Assembly: GCA_001725255.1 (NCBI GenBank) | Contig: MEFV01000007.1 | Location: 62,001-126,000 of the forward strand | DNA: 64,000 nucleotides | Direction of reading: 5' to 3' | DNA from: Comamonas sp. SCN 67-35 | Lineage (GTDB): Bacteria > Pseudomonadota > Gammaproteobacteria > Burkholderiales > Burkholderiaceae_C | Shown: positions 55,834 through 63,924 of the stretch, piece by piece | Numbering within the stretch: the stretch's first letter is position 1 | Layout: each line of letters opens with the position of its first letter | The notes under the pieces: generated by a model | Databases searched by the model: none | The model's input: only the letters and a program-made list of their open reading frames with translations | What the model was told of the DNA's origin: nothing | Made by a program: the position numbers and the translations under genes

Positions 55834-56679
55834 CTAAGCCACCGGGCTAACCCGCATGAGGAGCTGCGCCGCCACGGCGACGGCGATCACCTCCGGGTCC
55901 TTGCCGACGATGCCGGGCACCCCGATCGGGCAGGTGATGCGCGCGAAATCATCCTCGCCAAAGCCGCGTGCCTCCAGGCGATGGCGAAAGGTCGCCCACT
56001 TGGTCTTGCTGCCGATCAGGCCGATGAAGGTCAGGTCGGCGCGTTCGCGCTGGCGCTTGAGGCATTCGGCCACGATGTCCTGATCCTCGGCGTGGCTGAA
56101 GCTCATGATCAGCACCACGGAGCCGGGCGCGAGATCGGCCACGGCGCCCTGCACCGGGTCGGAATGCTCGCACTCGACCTTGCTCGACAACCCGGCCGGG
56201 AAAATCTCGTCCCGGCTGTCGATCCAGCGAACGGCAAAGGGCAGCGGCTCGAGCACCCGCACCAGCGCCCGTCCCACGTGCCCGCCGCCGAAGAGCGCCA
56301 GCTTGTGCAGCGGCGGCGCCAGGCGCGCGCGCACCGCAGCCGCATCCTGCGGCCCCAGGCATTCGAAGCGCAGAAAGACCACGCCGCCGCAGCACTGCCC
56401 CAGGCTCGGCCCCAGCGCCTTGCGCACCACGGGCCCGGGCCCATTCGCGCCCATCGCATCCACCGCGCAGGCCTTGAGCCGCTCATGCGCCTCGCGCATG
56501 GCCTGCCATTCGAGGTGCCCGCCGCCGATCGAGCCGATCAGCACCTCGGGCGCGGCCAGCGCGATCGCCATCCAGGCGCCCTGCTCGCGCGGGGTCGAGC
56601 CCTTGGCCTCCTGCACCGTGACGAGGCACACCGGGCCCACGTCCAGGGCCGCGAGCAACTGCTCCAGGGGGGTCAGCAT
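55834..56679 (-). CDS. xdhC: Xanthine dehydrogenase accessory protein XdhC
   Basis: 281 residues from the ATG at 56679 (MLTPLEQLLAALDVGP). VTVQEAKGSTPREQGAWM, GSIGGGHLEWQAM and GQCCGGVVFL in the first half and the Rossmann-like LFGGGHVGRALVRV and FIGLIGSKTKWATFRHRL in the second are those of XdhC, which sulfurates and inserts the molybdenum cofactor. The xdhA and xdhB genes are not in this window. It lies between uraH and puuD on the minus strand and is probably transcribed with uraH. Confidence 0.93.
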   Translation of the reverse strand: MLTPLEQLLAALDVGPVCLVTVQEAKGSTPREQGAWMAIALAAPEVLIGSIGGGHLEWQAMREAHERLKACAVDAMGANGPGPVVRKALGPSLGQCCGGVVFLRFECLGPQDAAAVRARLAPPLHKLALFGGGHVGRALVRVLEPLPFAVRWIDSRDEIFPAGLSSKVECEHSDPVQGAVADLAPGSVVLIMSFSHAEDQDIVAECLKRQRERADLTFIGLIGSKTKWATFRHRLEARGFGEDDFARITCPIGVPGIVGKDPEVIAVAVAAQLLMRVSPVA

Positions 56680-56692
56680 CGCGCGTGGCCGC

Positions 56693-57043
56693 TCACGAGC
56701 CGCGGTAGGTGGAGTAACTCCACGGACTGACCAGCAGCGGCACGTGGTAATGCTGATCCACATGCGCGATCCCGAAATCCAGGCTCACGCGGTTCAGGAA
56801 GTTGGGCTCGGGCAAGGCCACGCCCTTGGCCCTGAAATAGGCCGCCACGTCAAAGGTGAGGCGGTAGGTGCCCACGCGCAGGCTGGCGTTGTCGAACAGC
56901 GGCGCGTCGGTGCGGCCGTCGTGGTTGAGCGTCATGCTCTTGATGAGCGTGGCCTTCTCGCCCTCGGTCGCGTAGAGTGCCACCCGCATGCCGGCGGCCG
57001 GACAGCCATGCATCGTGTCCAGAACGTGGGTACTCAGGCCCAT
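56693..57043 (-). CDS. uraH: 5-Hydroxyisourate hydrolase (transthyretin-like)
   Basis: 116 residues from the ATG at 57043. The family start STHVLDTMHGCPAAGM, the central TDAPLF with HDGR, and the end YHVPLLVSPWSYSTYRGS are all present, including the YRGS tail. It hydrolyses 5-hydroxyisourate, made by PuuD, to OHCU. It ends 13 bases before the xdhC ATG. The motif at 57074-57089 lies 31 bases before the start. Confidence 0.95.
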   Translation of the reverse strand: MGLSTHVLDTMHGCPAAGMRVALYATEGEKATLIKSMTLNHDGRTDAPLFDNASLRVGTYRLTFDVAAYFRAKGVALPEPNFLNRVSLDFGIAHVDQHYHVPLLVSPWSYSTYRGS

Positions 57044-57073
57044 GATGCGGTCTCCTTTGGATTGCAATGCACG

Positions 57074-57096
57074 AAAGTGTATACACTTTTTGTACG
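57074..57096. promoter_or_regulatory. Purine-regulon motif, site B (uraH/ggt divergent region)
   Basis: AAAGTGTATACACTTT (57074-57089) is a perfect 16-bp palindrome, continuing TTGTACG. It is the most symmetrical of the four copies. It lies 31 bases from the uraH ATG and 80 from the ggt ATG, in position to control both. Confidence 0.75.
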
Positions 57097-57168
57097 CTTT
57101 CAAGCCCTTGTCCCGGTCAAGGCGATACTTGTCGAGTTCGGTCGGCTCCCACCCTCAGCGAGGTCTTC

Positions 57169-58938
57169 ATGCTCCTGCGCCCCACCCTGTTGACTGCCTG
57201 CCTGTCATTGGCCCTGCTGGGCGGCTGCGCAACGACCTCCGTCGCGCCGGTTGCCGCGCCCCAGCAGACCAGTGCCGCCCGGCAGGCTGCGGCCGCCTAT
57301 GACTATGACATGGACGTGTTCCACCCGGTGGTGGCACGCCATGGCATGGTCGCGAGCGAACAGGCGCTGGCCACGCGCATCGGCCTGGACATCCTCGAAA
57401 ACGGCGGCAATGCGGTGGATGCCGCCGTCGCCGTGGGCTTTGCGCTGGCGGTGGCGCTGCCCAACGCAGGCAACCTGGGCGGCGGCGGCTTCATGATGGT
57501 GCATGACGCCAGGACCGGCCGCGACGTGGCGCTGGATTTCCGCGAAATGGCGCCCGGCGGCGCCCACCGCAACATGTACCTGGACGCAAGCGGCAAGGTC
57601 ATCAGCGGCAAGTCGCTCTTCACGCCCTACGCCGTCGGCGTGCCCGGCACCGTCGCGGGCCTTGCGCACGCGCTGCGACACTGGGGCACGCTGCCGCTGG
57701 CCCGGGTGGTCGAGCCCGCCGCCCGCCTGGCCGAACACGGCTTTGCCGTGAGCGAGACGCTGGCCAAGGCGCTTGCGCACGGGAAAAAGACCCTCGCCCC
57801 CTGGCCCGCGAGCCAGGCGATTTTCTTCAAGAGTGGCGCGCCGATGCAGGCAGGCGATCTGCTGGTGCAGAAGGACCTGGCCGCGTCGCTGCGCCTGATC
57901 GGACGCGAAGGCGCCACGGCGTTTTACGAGGGCGCGATTGCCCGGAAAATCGCCGCCGAAATGGCGCCGCACGCAGGTGCCATCACGCTCGCGGACCTGA
58001 AGAACTACAAGGTGATCGAGCGCGAACCGGTGCGCGGCAGCTACCGGGGCTACGACATCGTGACCATGCCGCCGCCCTCTTCCGGTGGCGCGCATCTGGT
58101 GCAGATGCTCAACATCATCGAGCGCTGGCCGATCCGGCAATGGGGCGTGAACAGCGCCGCCACCATCCACCACATGACCGAGGCCATGAAGCTCGCCTAC
58201 GCCGACCGCGCCGAGTACCTGGGCGATCCCGATTTCGTCAAGGTGCCGCTCAAGGGCTTGATCAGCAAGCGCTATGCCGATCACCTCGCCGCAAGCATCG
58301 ATGCGAATCGCGCCCGCCCGGCCAGCGAGATCAGGCCGGGCCAGCCCCAGGCCTACGAGAGCGACCAGACCACGCACTTTTCCGTGGTCGATGCGGCGGG
58401 CAACGCCGTGGCCGTCACCTACACGCTGAACACCAACTTCGGCAGCGGCATCGTCGCCAAGGGCACGGGCATCCTGCTCAACAACGAGATGGACGATTTC
58501 GCCGCCAAGCCCGGCGTGGCCAATGCCTACGGCCTGGTCGGCGGGGACGCCAACGCCGTGCAGGCTGGCAAGCGCCCGCTGTCGTCGATGACGCCCACGC
58601 TCGCGCTCAAGGACGGCAGGATCGCCATCGTCACCGGCAGCCCCGGCGGGCCGCGCATCATCACCACGGTGCTCGAAACGCTGGTGGACATGATCGACTT
58701 CCAGATGAACCCGGCCGAAGCCGCCGCCACGTTGCGCTTTCACCACCAGTGGACGCCCGACGAGCTGCGCGTGGAAAAGGGCTTGTCCAGGGACACGCTG
58801 GACCTGCTGCAGGCCAAGGGACACAGGATCGTGGTCAAGCCGGTGATGGGGCGCACGCAGACCATCCAGGTGCGCGACGGGCTGCTGTACGGCGCGTCCG
58901 ACCCGCGCAATCCGGACGGGCGCACGCTCGGCTACTGA
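57169..58938 (+). CDS. ggt: Gamma-glutamyltransferase, probable lipoprotein
   Basis: 589 residues from the ATG at 57169. The N-terminus LLTACLSLALLGGCATTS contains a lipobox with Cys near 21, so the protein is probably a lipid-anchored periplasmic enzyme. The Ntn-hydrolase features are GNAVDAAVAVGFALAVALP, GNLGGGGFMMVHD, the autoprocessing Thr401 in DQTTHFSVVD, and PLSSMTPTLAL. It cleaves gamma-glutamyl bonds of glutathione and related compounds. Its place in the purine cluster, next to the shared operator, is unusual. Confidence 0.94.
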   Translation: MLLRPTLLTACLSLALLGGCATTSVAPVAAPQQTSAARQAAAAYDYDMDVFHPVVARHGMVASEQALATRIGLDILENGGNAVDAAVAVGFALAVALPNAGNLGGGGFMMVHDARTGRDVALDFREMAPGGAHRNMYLDASGKVISGKSLFTPYAVGVPGTVAGLAHALRHWGTLPLARVVEPAARLAEHGFAVSETLAKALAHGKKTLAPWPASQAIFFKSGAPMQAGDLLVQKDLAASLRLIGREGATAFYEGAIARKIAAEMAPHAGAITLADLKNYKVIEREPVRGSYRGYDIVTMPPPSSGGAHLVQMLNIIERWPIRQWGVNSAATIHHMTEAMKLAYADRAEYLGDPDFVKVPLKGLISKRYADHLAASIDANRARPASEIRPGQPQAYESDQTTHFSVVDAAGNAVAVTYTLNTNFGSGIVAKGTGILLNNEMDDFAAKPGVANAYGLVGGDANAVQAGKRPLSSMTPTLALKDGRIAIVTGSPGGPRIITTVLETLVDMIDFQMNPAEAAATLRFHHQWTPDELRVEKGLSRDTLDLLQAKGHRIVVKPVMGRTQTIQVRDGLLYGASDPRNPDGRTLGY

Positions 58939-59011
58939 TCGGGAGCACGCACAGCCCCCCCTATCTCGCGGCCGCGGACCGCTACGGCGAAGACGATCAC
59001 AATCGTCGACA

Positions 59012-59034
59012 AAAAGTGTATGCAATTTTTGTGT
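59012..59034. promoter_or_regulatory. Purine-regulon motif, site C (upstream of the GntR gene)
   Basis: AAAAGTGTATGCAATTTTTG is a near-palindrome (AAAA-TG-AT-CA-TTTT) with the shared core GTATGCAATTTTTG. It lies only 13 bases before the chosen start of the regulator gene, a position fitting autorepression. Confidence 0.7.
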
Positions 59035-59046
59035 CCGCGTTGTATC

Positions 59047-59739
59047 ATGGCCAGCATGGACACACCCGCATCCACCACCGAAGTCATCGTCGAGAGCCTG
59101 ACCCGGGCCGTCGTCGAGCACCGGCTGCTGCCCGGCACCAAGCTGGCCGAGCAGAAACTGGCCGACCACTTCGGCGTCTCGCGCACCCTGGTGCGCCAGG
59201 CGCTGTTCCAACTGTCGCAAAACCGGCTGATCCGGCTCGAACCCGCGCGCGGCGCCTTCGTGGCCACGCCCTCGGTCGACGAGGCGCGCCAGGTCTTCGC
59301 CGTGCGCCGCATGCTGGAAATCGCCACCGTGCGCGCCTTCGTCGCGGCGAGCACGCCCGCGAAGATCCGGTCGCTGAAGAAGCACATGGAGGCCGAGCGC
59401 AAGGCCATGCTGGGCCAGAACGTGGGCCTGCGCACCGAGCTGCTGGGCGACTTTCACGTGCGCATCGCGCAGCTCATGGGCAACGAGGTGCTGGCACAGA
59501 TCCTGGGCGAACTCATCTCGCGCTGCGCGCTGATCACGCTGATGTACCAGACCAGCACCGCGGCAGGGCATTCGCACGAAGAGCATGAAGGCATCTTCAA
59601 CGCCCTCGTCGCCGGCGACGAGGCGAGCGCGGTGCGCCTGATGCAGGAGCACCTCGACAACGTGGAGGCCGGGCTGATGTTCGACCGCAACGTTCCCTCC
59701 AACGACCTGTCCATGGCTCTCTCGGCCCCCAACACATGA
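59047..59739 (+). CDS. GntR-family (FCD domain) regulator of the purine cluster
   Basis: 230 residues from the ATG at 59047; Met at 59056 is an alternative. The winged helix domain shows PGTKLAEQKLADHFGVSRTL and VRQALFQLSQNRLIRLE, and the FCD effector domain follows with VFAVRRMLEIATVRAFV and AGHSHEEHEGIFNALVAGDE, with His residues that may bind metal. It overlaps the puuE start by four bases. It is the likely reader of the four shared motifs. The effector could be urate, allantoin or allantoate. Confidence 0.9.
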   Translation: MASMDTPASTTEVIVESLTRAVVEHRLLPGTKLAEQKLADHFGVSRTLVRQALFQLSQNRLIRLEPARGAFVATPSVDEARQVFAVRRMLEIATVRAFVAASTPAKIRSLKKHMEAERKAMLGQNVGLRTELLGDFHVRIAQLMGNEVLAQILGELISRCALITLMYQTSTAAGHSHEEHEGIFNALVAGDEASAVRLMQEHLDNVEAGLMFDRNVPSNDLSMALSAPNT

Positions 59740-60704
59740 CTTCCACCCCTTTTTACGACGCCACCGCCCCCTACCCACGCGACCTGGCCGGCTACGGCCG
59801 CACCACGCCGCATCCGCACTGGCCGGGCCAGGCCCGCATCGCCGTGCAGTTCGTGCTGAACTACGAGGAAGGCGGCGAGAACTGCGTGCTGCACGGCGAC
59901 GCGGGCAGCGAGCAATTCCTCTCCGAACTGTTCAACCCGGCGGCCTACCCCGCGCGGCACATGAGCATGGAGAGCATCTACGAATACGGCTCGCGCGCCG
60001 GGGTCTGGCGCGTGCTGCGCGAGTTCGAGAAACGCAAACTTCCGCTCACCGTCTACGGCATCGCCACCGCGCTGCAGAAAAACCGCGAAGTGGCCCAGGC
60101 ATTCGACGAGCTCGGCCACGAAGTCGCCTGCCACGGCCTGCGCTGGATCCACTACCAGGACATGCCCGAAGACCTGGAGCGCGCGCACATGCAGCAGTGC
60201 CTGGAGATCTTCGAACAGCTCTACGGTAGCCGGGGCGACCACGCGCTGGGCTGGTACACCGGGCGCGACAGCCCCAACACTCATCGGCTGGTCGCCGACA
60301 CCGGGCGTTTTACCTACGACGCCGACTACTACGGCGACGACCTGCCGTTCTGGATGAAGGTGCAAAAGACCGACGGCAGCGCACACCAGCAGCTCGTCGT
60401 GCCCTACACGCTCGATGTGAACGACATGCGCTTCGGCCTGCCGCAGGGCTATTCGCACGCCGACCCCTTCTTCCAGTACATGCGCGATGCGTTTGACGTG
60501 CTCTACGCCGAGGGCGACCCCCAGGGCCTGAACGCACCCAAGATGATGACCATCGGCCTGCACTGCCGCATGGTGGGGCGTCCGGGGCGCTTCATCGCGC
60601 TGCAGAAGTTCCTGGACCACATCGCGCGCCACGACCAGGTGTGGGTGTGCCGTCGCATCGACCTCGCGCGCCACTGGGCCAGGCAGTTTCCCGCGCCGGT
60701 CTGA
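59736..60704 (+). CDS. puuE: Allantoinase PuuE (polysaccharide-deacetylase fold)
   Basis: 322 residues. Family blocks are RDLAGYGRTTPHPHWPGQ, NYEEGGENCVLHGD, AYPARHMSMESIYEYGSRAG in part, VACHGLRWIHYQDM and WYTGRDSPNTHRLV. This metal-independent-type allantoinase opens the allantoin ring to allantoate and is unrelated to the amidohydrolase AllB. It overlaps the regulator stop by four bases (ATGA). Confidence 0.95.
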   Translation: MTSTPFYDATAPYPRDLAGYGRTTPHPHWPGQARIAVQFVLNYEEGGENCVLHGDAGSEQFLSELFNPAAYPARHMSMESIYEYGSRAGVWRVLREFEKRKLPLTVYGIATALQKNREVAQAFDELGHEVACHGLRWIHYQDMPEDLERAHMQQCLEIFEQLYGSRGDHALGWYTGRDSPNTHRLVADTGRFTYDADYYGDDLPFWMKVQKTDGSAHQQLVVPYTLDVNDMRFGLPQGYSHADPFFQYMRDAFDVLYAEGDPQGLNAPKMMTIGLHCRMVGRPGRFIALQKFLDHIARHDQVWVCRRIDLARHWARQFPAPV

Positions 60705-60705
60705 A

Positions 60706-60768
60706 GATTCAAGCCAAATCGGGCTGAGACGCTTGCCAATCAAGCGCAATCAGCTATTTATTTAATAG
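60706..60768 (-). repeat. Dispersed short repeat copy (puuE-uraD/allC)
   Basis: On the minus strand it reads AAATAAATAGCTGATTGCG, CTTGATTGGCAAGCG, CAGCCCGATTTGGCTTGA. CGCTTG and CAAGCG form a stem. It begins directly after the puuE TGA and ends just before the uraD-allC ATG, so it fills the whole intergenic region within an operon. Confidence 0.65.
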
Positions 60769-60775
60769 GAATCCC

Positions 60776-62542
60776 ATGCCCTTGACGCTGGAACAACTCA
60801 ACGCGGCACCGCTGGCGCAGGCCACGCTGCTGCTGGACGGCATTTACGAGCATTCCCCCTGGATCGCCGAGGCAGCCCTTGCGCACCGCCCGTTCGCCAC
60901 GCTGGCGCAGCTCAAATACGCCATGGTGCAGGCGCTGGAGGCAGCGGGCACGGACGCGCAGCTGAAGCTCATCCGCGCCCACCCCGAGCTCGCGGGCAAG
61001 GCGATGGTGGCCAAGACCCTCACGGCCGAATCAACGAACGAGCAAAACCGGGCGGGCCTGACGAGCTGCACCTCCGACGAATTCGCCCGCATCCAGCAAC
61101 TGAACCACGACTACCACGCGCGCTTCGGCTTTCCCTTCATCCTGGCGGTGCGCGGCCCGCGCGGCACGGGTTTGAGCAGGCAGCAGATCATCGACACCTT
61201 CGCGCGGCGCCTGGCCAACCACCCGGAGTTCGAGCGCGCCGAGGCGCTGCGCAACATCCACCGCATCGCGGAAATCCGCCTGAACGAGAAATTCGGCGCC
61301 GAGCCGCTGCTGGGCAACGATGTCTGGGACTGGCACGAGCGTCTGGCGCAGCACAGCGACGCGGGCTATGCCGAACGCGGCCAGCTCACTGTCACCTACC
61401 TGACCGACGCGCACCGCGCCTGTGCCGAGCAGCTCGGCCACTGGATGCGCGAGAGCGGCTTTGACGAAGTCGAGATCGACGCCGTGGGCAACGTCGTGGG
61501 CCGCTACAAACCCGCTGCCGGGGACGGCAAATACCTGCTCACCGGCAGCCACTACGACACGGTAAGGAACGGCGGCAAGTACGACGGGCGCACCGGCATC
61601 TTCGTGCCGCTGGCCTGCGTGCGCGAGCTGCACCGCGCGGGGCGCCGCCTGCCTTTCGGTATCGAGCTCGTCGCCTTCGCCGAAGAGGAAGGCCAGCGCT
61701 ACAAGGCCACCTTTCTCGGCTCGGGCGCGCTGGTGGGCGACTTCGACCCGGGCTGGCTGGATCAACAGGACGCCGACGGCATCACCCTGCGCGCCGCGAT
61801 GGAGCACGCAGGCCTGCGCATCGCCGACATCCCCAAACTCAAGCGCGATCCGGCCCGGTACCTGGGCTACATCGAAGTGCACATCGAACAGGGCCCGGTG
61901 CTCAACGAGATGGGCCTGCCGCTGGGCGTGGTCACCAGCATCAACGCCAGCAGCCGCTACCTGTGCGCGATCACCGGCATGGCGAGCCACGCCGGCACCA
62001 CGCCGATGAACCGCCGCCGCGACGCCGCCGCCGCCGCCGCCGAACTGCTGCTGTACATGGAAGAGCGCGCCGCCCGCGATGGAGACAGCGTGGCCACCAT
62101 GGGCATGCTCAGCGTGCCCAGCGGCTCGGTCAACGTGGTGCCGGGGCGCTGCGAATTCAGCCTGGACCTGCGCGCCCCCGGCAACGCCCAGCGCGATGCC
62201 CTCGTGGCCGACATCCTGCAGCGCCTGGACGACGTCTGCCAGCGCCGCGGCTTGCAGTACGTGGCCGAGCGCAGCATGCAAGCCAGCGCCGCGCCCAGCA
62301 ACCCCGCGCTGCAGCAGCGCTGGGAAACCGCCGTACGGTCGCTGGGCCTGCCCGTGCACCGCATGCCCAGCGGCGCCGGGCACGACGCGATGAAGATCCA
62401 CCAGATGCTGCCACAGGCCATGCTCTTCGTGCGCGGCGAAAACAGCGGCATCAGCCACAACCCGCTCGAATCCACCACGGCCGACGACCTGCAGCTGGCC
62501 GTGTTCGCCTACAGCCACGTCCTGAACCAACTCGCCCAGTAA
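60776..62542 (+). CDS. uraD-allC: Fused OHCU decarboxylase / allantoate amidohydrolase
   Basis: 588 residues with two domains. Residues 1 to about 178 are UraD, with KLIRAHPELAGK (catalytic His69, Glu71) and FGFPFILAVRGP. Residues about 180-588 are an M20-type allantoate amidohydrolase with TGSHYDTVRNGGKYDG (metal His and Asp), AFAEEEGQRY (Glu pair), YIEVHIEQGPVL and MASHAGTTPMNRRRDA. The first domain makes allantoin from OHCU, the second cleaves allantoate. PuuE acts between them, so the fusion joins two non-consecutive steps. A (GCC)6 tract encodes six Ala near residue 420. Confidence 0.94.
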   Translation: MPLTLEQLNAAPLAQATLLLDGIYEHSPWIAEAALAHRPFATLAQLKYAMVQALEAAGTDAQLKLIRAHPELAGKAMVAKTLTAESTNEQNRAGLTSCTSDEFARIQQLNHDYHARFGFPFILAVRGPRGTGLSRQQIIDTFARRLANHPEFERAEALRNIHRIAEIRLNEKFGAEPLLGNDVWDWHERLAQHSDAGYAERGQLTVTYLTDAHRACAEQLGHWMRESGFDEVEIDAVGNVVGRYKPAAGDGKYLLTGSHYDTVRNGGKYDGRTGIFVPLACVRELHRAGRRLPFGIELVAFAEEEGQRYKATFLGSGALVGDFDPGWLDQQDADGITLRAAMEHAGLRIADIPKLKRDPARYLGYIEVHIEQGPVLNEMGLPLGVVTSINASSRYLCAITGMASHAGTTPMNRRRDAAAAAAELLLYMEERAARDGDSVATMGMLSVPSGSVNVVPGRCEFSLDLRAPGNAQRDALVADILQRLDDVCQRRGLQYVAERSMQASAAPSNPALQQRWETAVRSLGLPVHRMPSGAGHDAMKIHQMLPQAMLFVRGENSGISHNPLESTTADDLQLAVFAYSHVLNQLAQ

Positions 62543-62552
62543 AACCCAGACC

Positions 62553-63812
62553 ATGACCACAACCTACGAACAACTCGACGCCTGGATCGACCAGCACTTC
62601 GACGAACAGGTACGCTTTCTGCAGGAACTGGTGCGCGTGCCCACCGACACGCCGCCCGGCAACAACGCGCCGCACGCGGAGCGCACCGCCGAACTCATCC
62701 GCGCCTTCGGCTTCGAGGCCGAGAAGCACCCGGTGCCCGACGCCGAGGTGAAGGCCTACGGCATGCAGTCCATCACCAACCTCATCGTGCGCCGCCCCTA
62801 CGGCAAGGGCGGTCTCACGCTCGCGCTCAATGCGCACGGCGACGTGGTGCCGCCGGGCGAAGGTTGGCAGCACGCCCCCTACGGCGCCGAGATCGAGGGC
62901 GGCAAGCTCTACGGCCGGGCCGCCGCGGTGAGCAAGTGCGACTTCTCCACCTTCAGCTTCGCGGTGCGCGCGCTCGAAGCCGTGGCCCGGCCCGCCAAGG
63001 GCAGCATCGAACTGCACTTCACCTACGACGAGGAATTCGGCGGCCTGCTCGGCCCGGGCTGGCTGCTCTCCCAAGGCCTGACCAAGCCCGACCTGATGAT
63101 CGCCGCCGGTTTTTCGTATGAAGTCGTCACCGCGCACAACGGTTGCCTGCAGCTCGAAGTGACCATCCAGGGCCGCATGGCGCACGCCGCCGTGCCGCAC
63201 ACGGGCGTGGACGCCCTGCAGGCCGCAGTCTTCATCATGAACGCACTCTATGCCGAGAACACCGCCTACCAGGAGGTGAGCTCCAGGGTGAGGGGTATCG
63301 ACCACCCCTACCTCAACATCGGCCGCATCGAAGGCGGCACCAACACCAACGTGATCCCAGGGAAGGTCGTGCTCAAGCTCGACCGCCGCATGATCCCCGA
63401 GGAAAACCCAGCCAAGGTCGAAGCGCGCCTGCGCAAGGTCATCCAGGATGCCACCCGGCACTTCAATCGCTGGCGCGGCGTCAAGGGCGAGGCGGCCGTC
63501 ACCACCGACGTGCGCCGCATCCTGCTGGCCAACGCGATGACGCCGCTCAAGGGCAACACCCCTCTGGTCGATGCGCTGCAAAAGCACGGAGAAGCCGTGT
63601 TTGGCGAGAAACCGCCCGCCGTGGGCACACCGCTGTACACCGACGTGCGCCTGTATGTCGAACGCGGCATACCCGGCGTGATCTACGGTGCCGGCCCGCG
63701 CACCGTGCTGGAGAGCCACGCCAAGCGCAATGACGAGCGCATCGATCTCGAAGACCTGCGCCGCGCCACCAAGGTCGTTGCGCGCAGCCTGTGCGACCTG
63801 ATGGCGCGGTAA
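62553..63812 (+). CDS. M20-family metallohydrolase in purine cluster
   Basis: 419 residues. The ArgE/DapE/ACY1 type core has LALNAHGDVVPPGEGW (metal His and Asp), FTYDEEFGGLLGP (Glu pair) and the dimerisation domain GRMAHAAVPHTGVDALQAAV, followed by GGTNTNVIPGKVVLKLDRR. It lies 10 bases after uraD-allC and before the permease, so it is in the purine operon. No ureidoglycolate lyase or hydrolase is otherwise visible. It may act on ureidoglycolate or another carbamoyl intermediate, or it may be a general amidohydrolase. Confidence 0.85.
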   Translation: MTTTYEQLDAWIDQHFDEQVRFLQELVRVPTDTPPGNNAPHAERTAELIRAFGFEAEKHPVPDAEVKAYGMQSITNLIVRRPYGKGGLTLALNAHGDVVPPGEGWQHAPYGAEIEGGKLYGRAAAVSKCDFSTFSFAVRALEAVARPAKGSIELHFTYDEEFGGLLGPGWLLSQGLTKPDLMIAAGFSYEVVTAHNGCLQLEVTIQGRMAHAAVPHTGVDALQAAVFIMNALYAENTAYQEVSSRVRGIDHPYLNIGRIEGGTNTNVIPGKVVLKLDRRMIPEENPAKVEARLRKVIQDATRHFNRWRGVKGEAAVTTDVRRILLANAMTPLKGNTPLVDALQKHGEAVFGEKPPAVGTPLYTDVRLYVERGIPGVIYGAGPRTVLESHAKRNDERIDLEDLRRATKVVARSLCDLMAR

Positions 63813-63876
63813 GGGGCTTATTTGAAAACGGGGTTCTTGTCAACCCCGTGTATCCCATAGTGTTCATGCCACTTGT

Positions 63877-63898
63877 TTTGTATACACTTTTTGTATGT
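63877..63898. promoter_or_regulatory. Purine-regulon motif, site D (upstream of the permease)
   Basis: TTTTGTATACACTTTTTGTATG shares GTATACACTTTTTGTA, 16 bases, with site B. It lies about 30 bases before the ATG at 63925, so the permease probably has its own controlled promoter rather than relying on read-through. Confidence 0.72.
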
Positions 63899-63924
63899 AA
63901 CCTTCCCCTTCTCAGGAGCCTTGC

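Noticed and set aside
57205-59778. 857-codon open frame on the minus strand
   Set aside because: Antisense to ggt and the GntR gene, both of which have clear family motifs.
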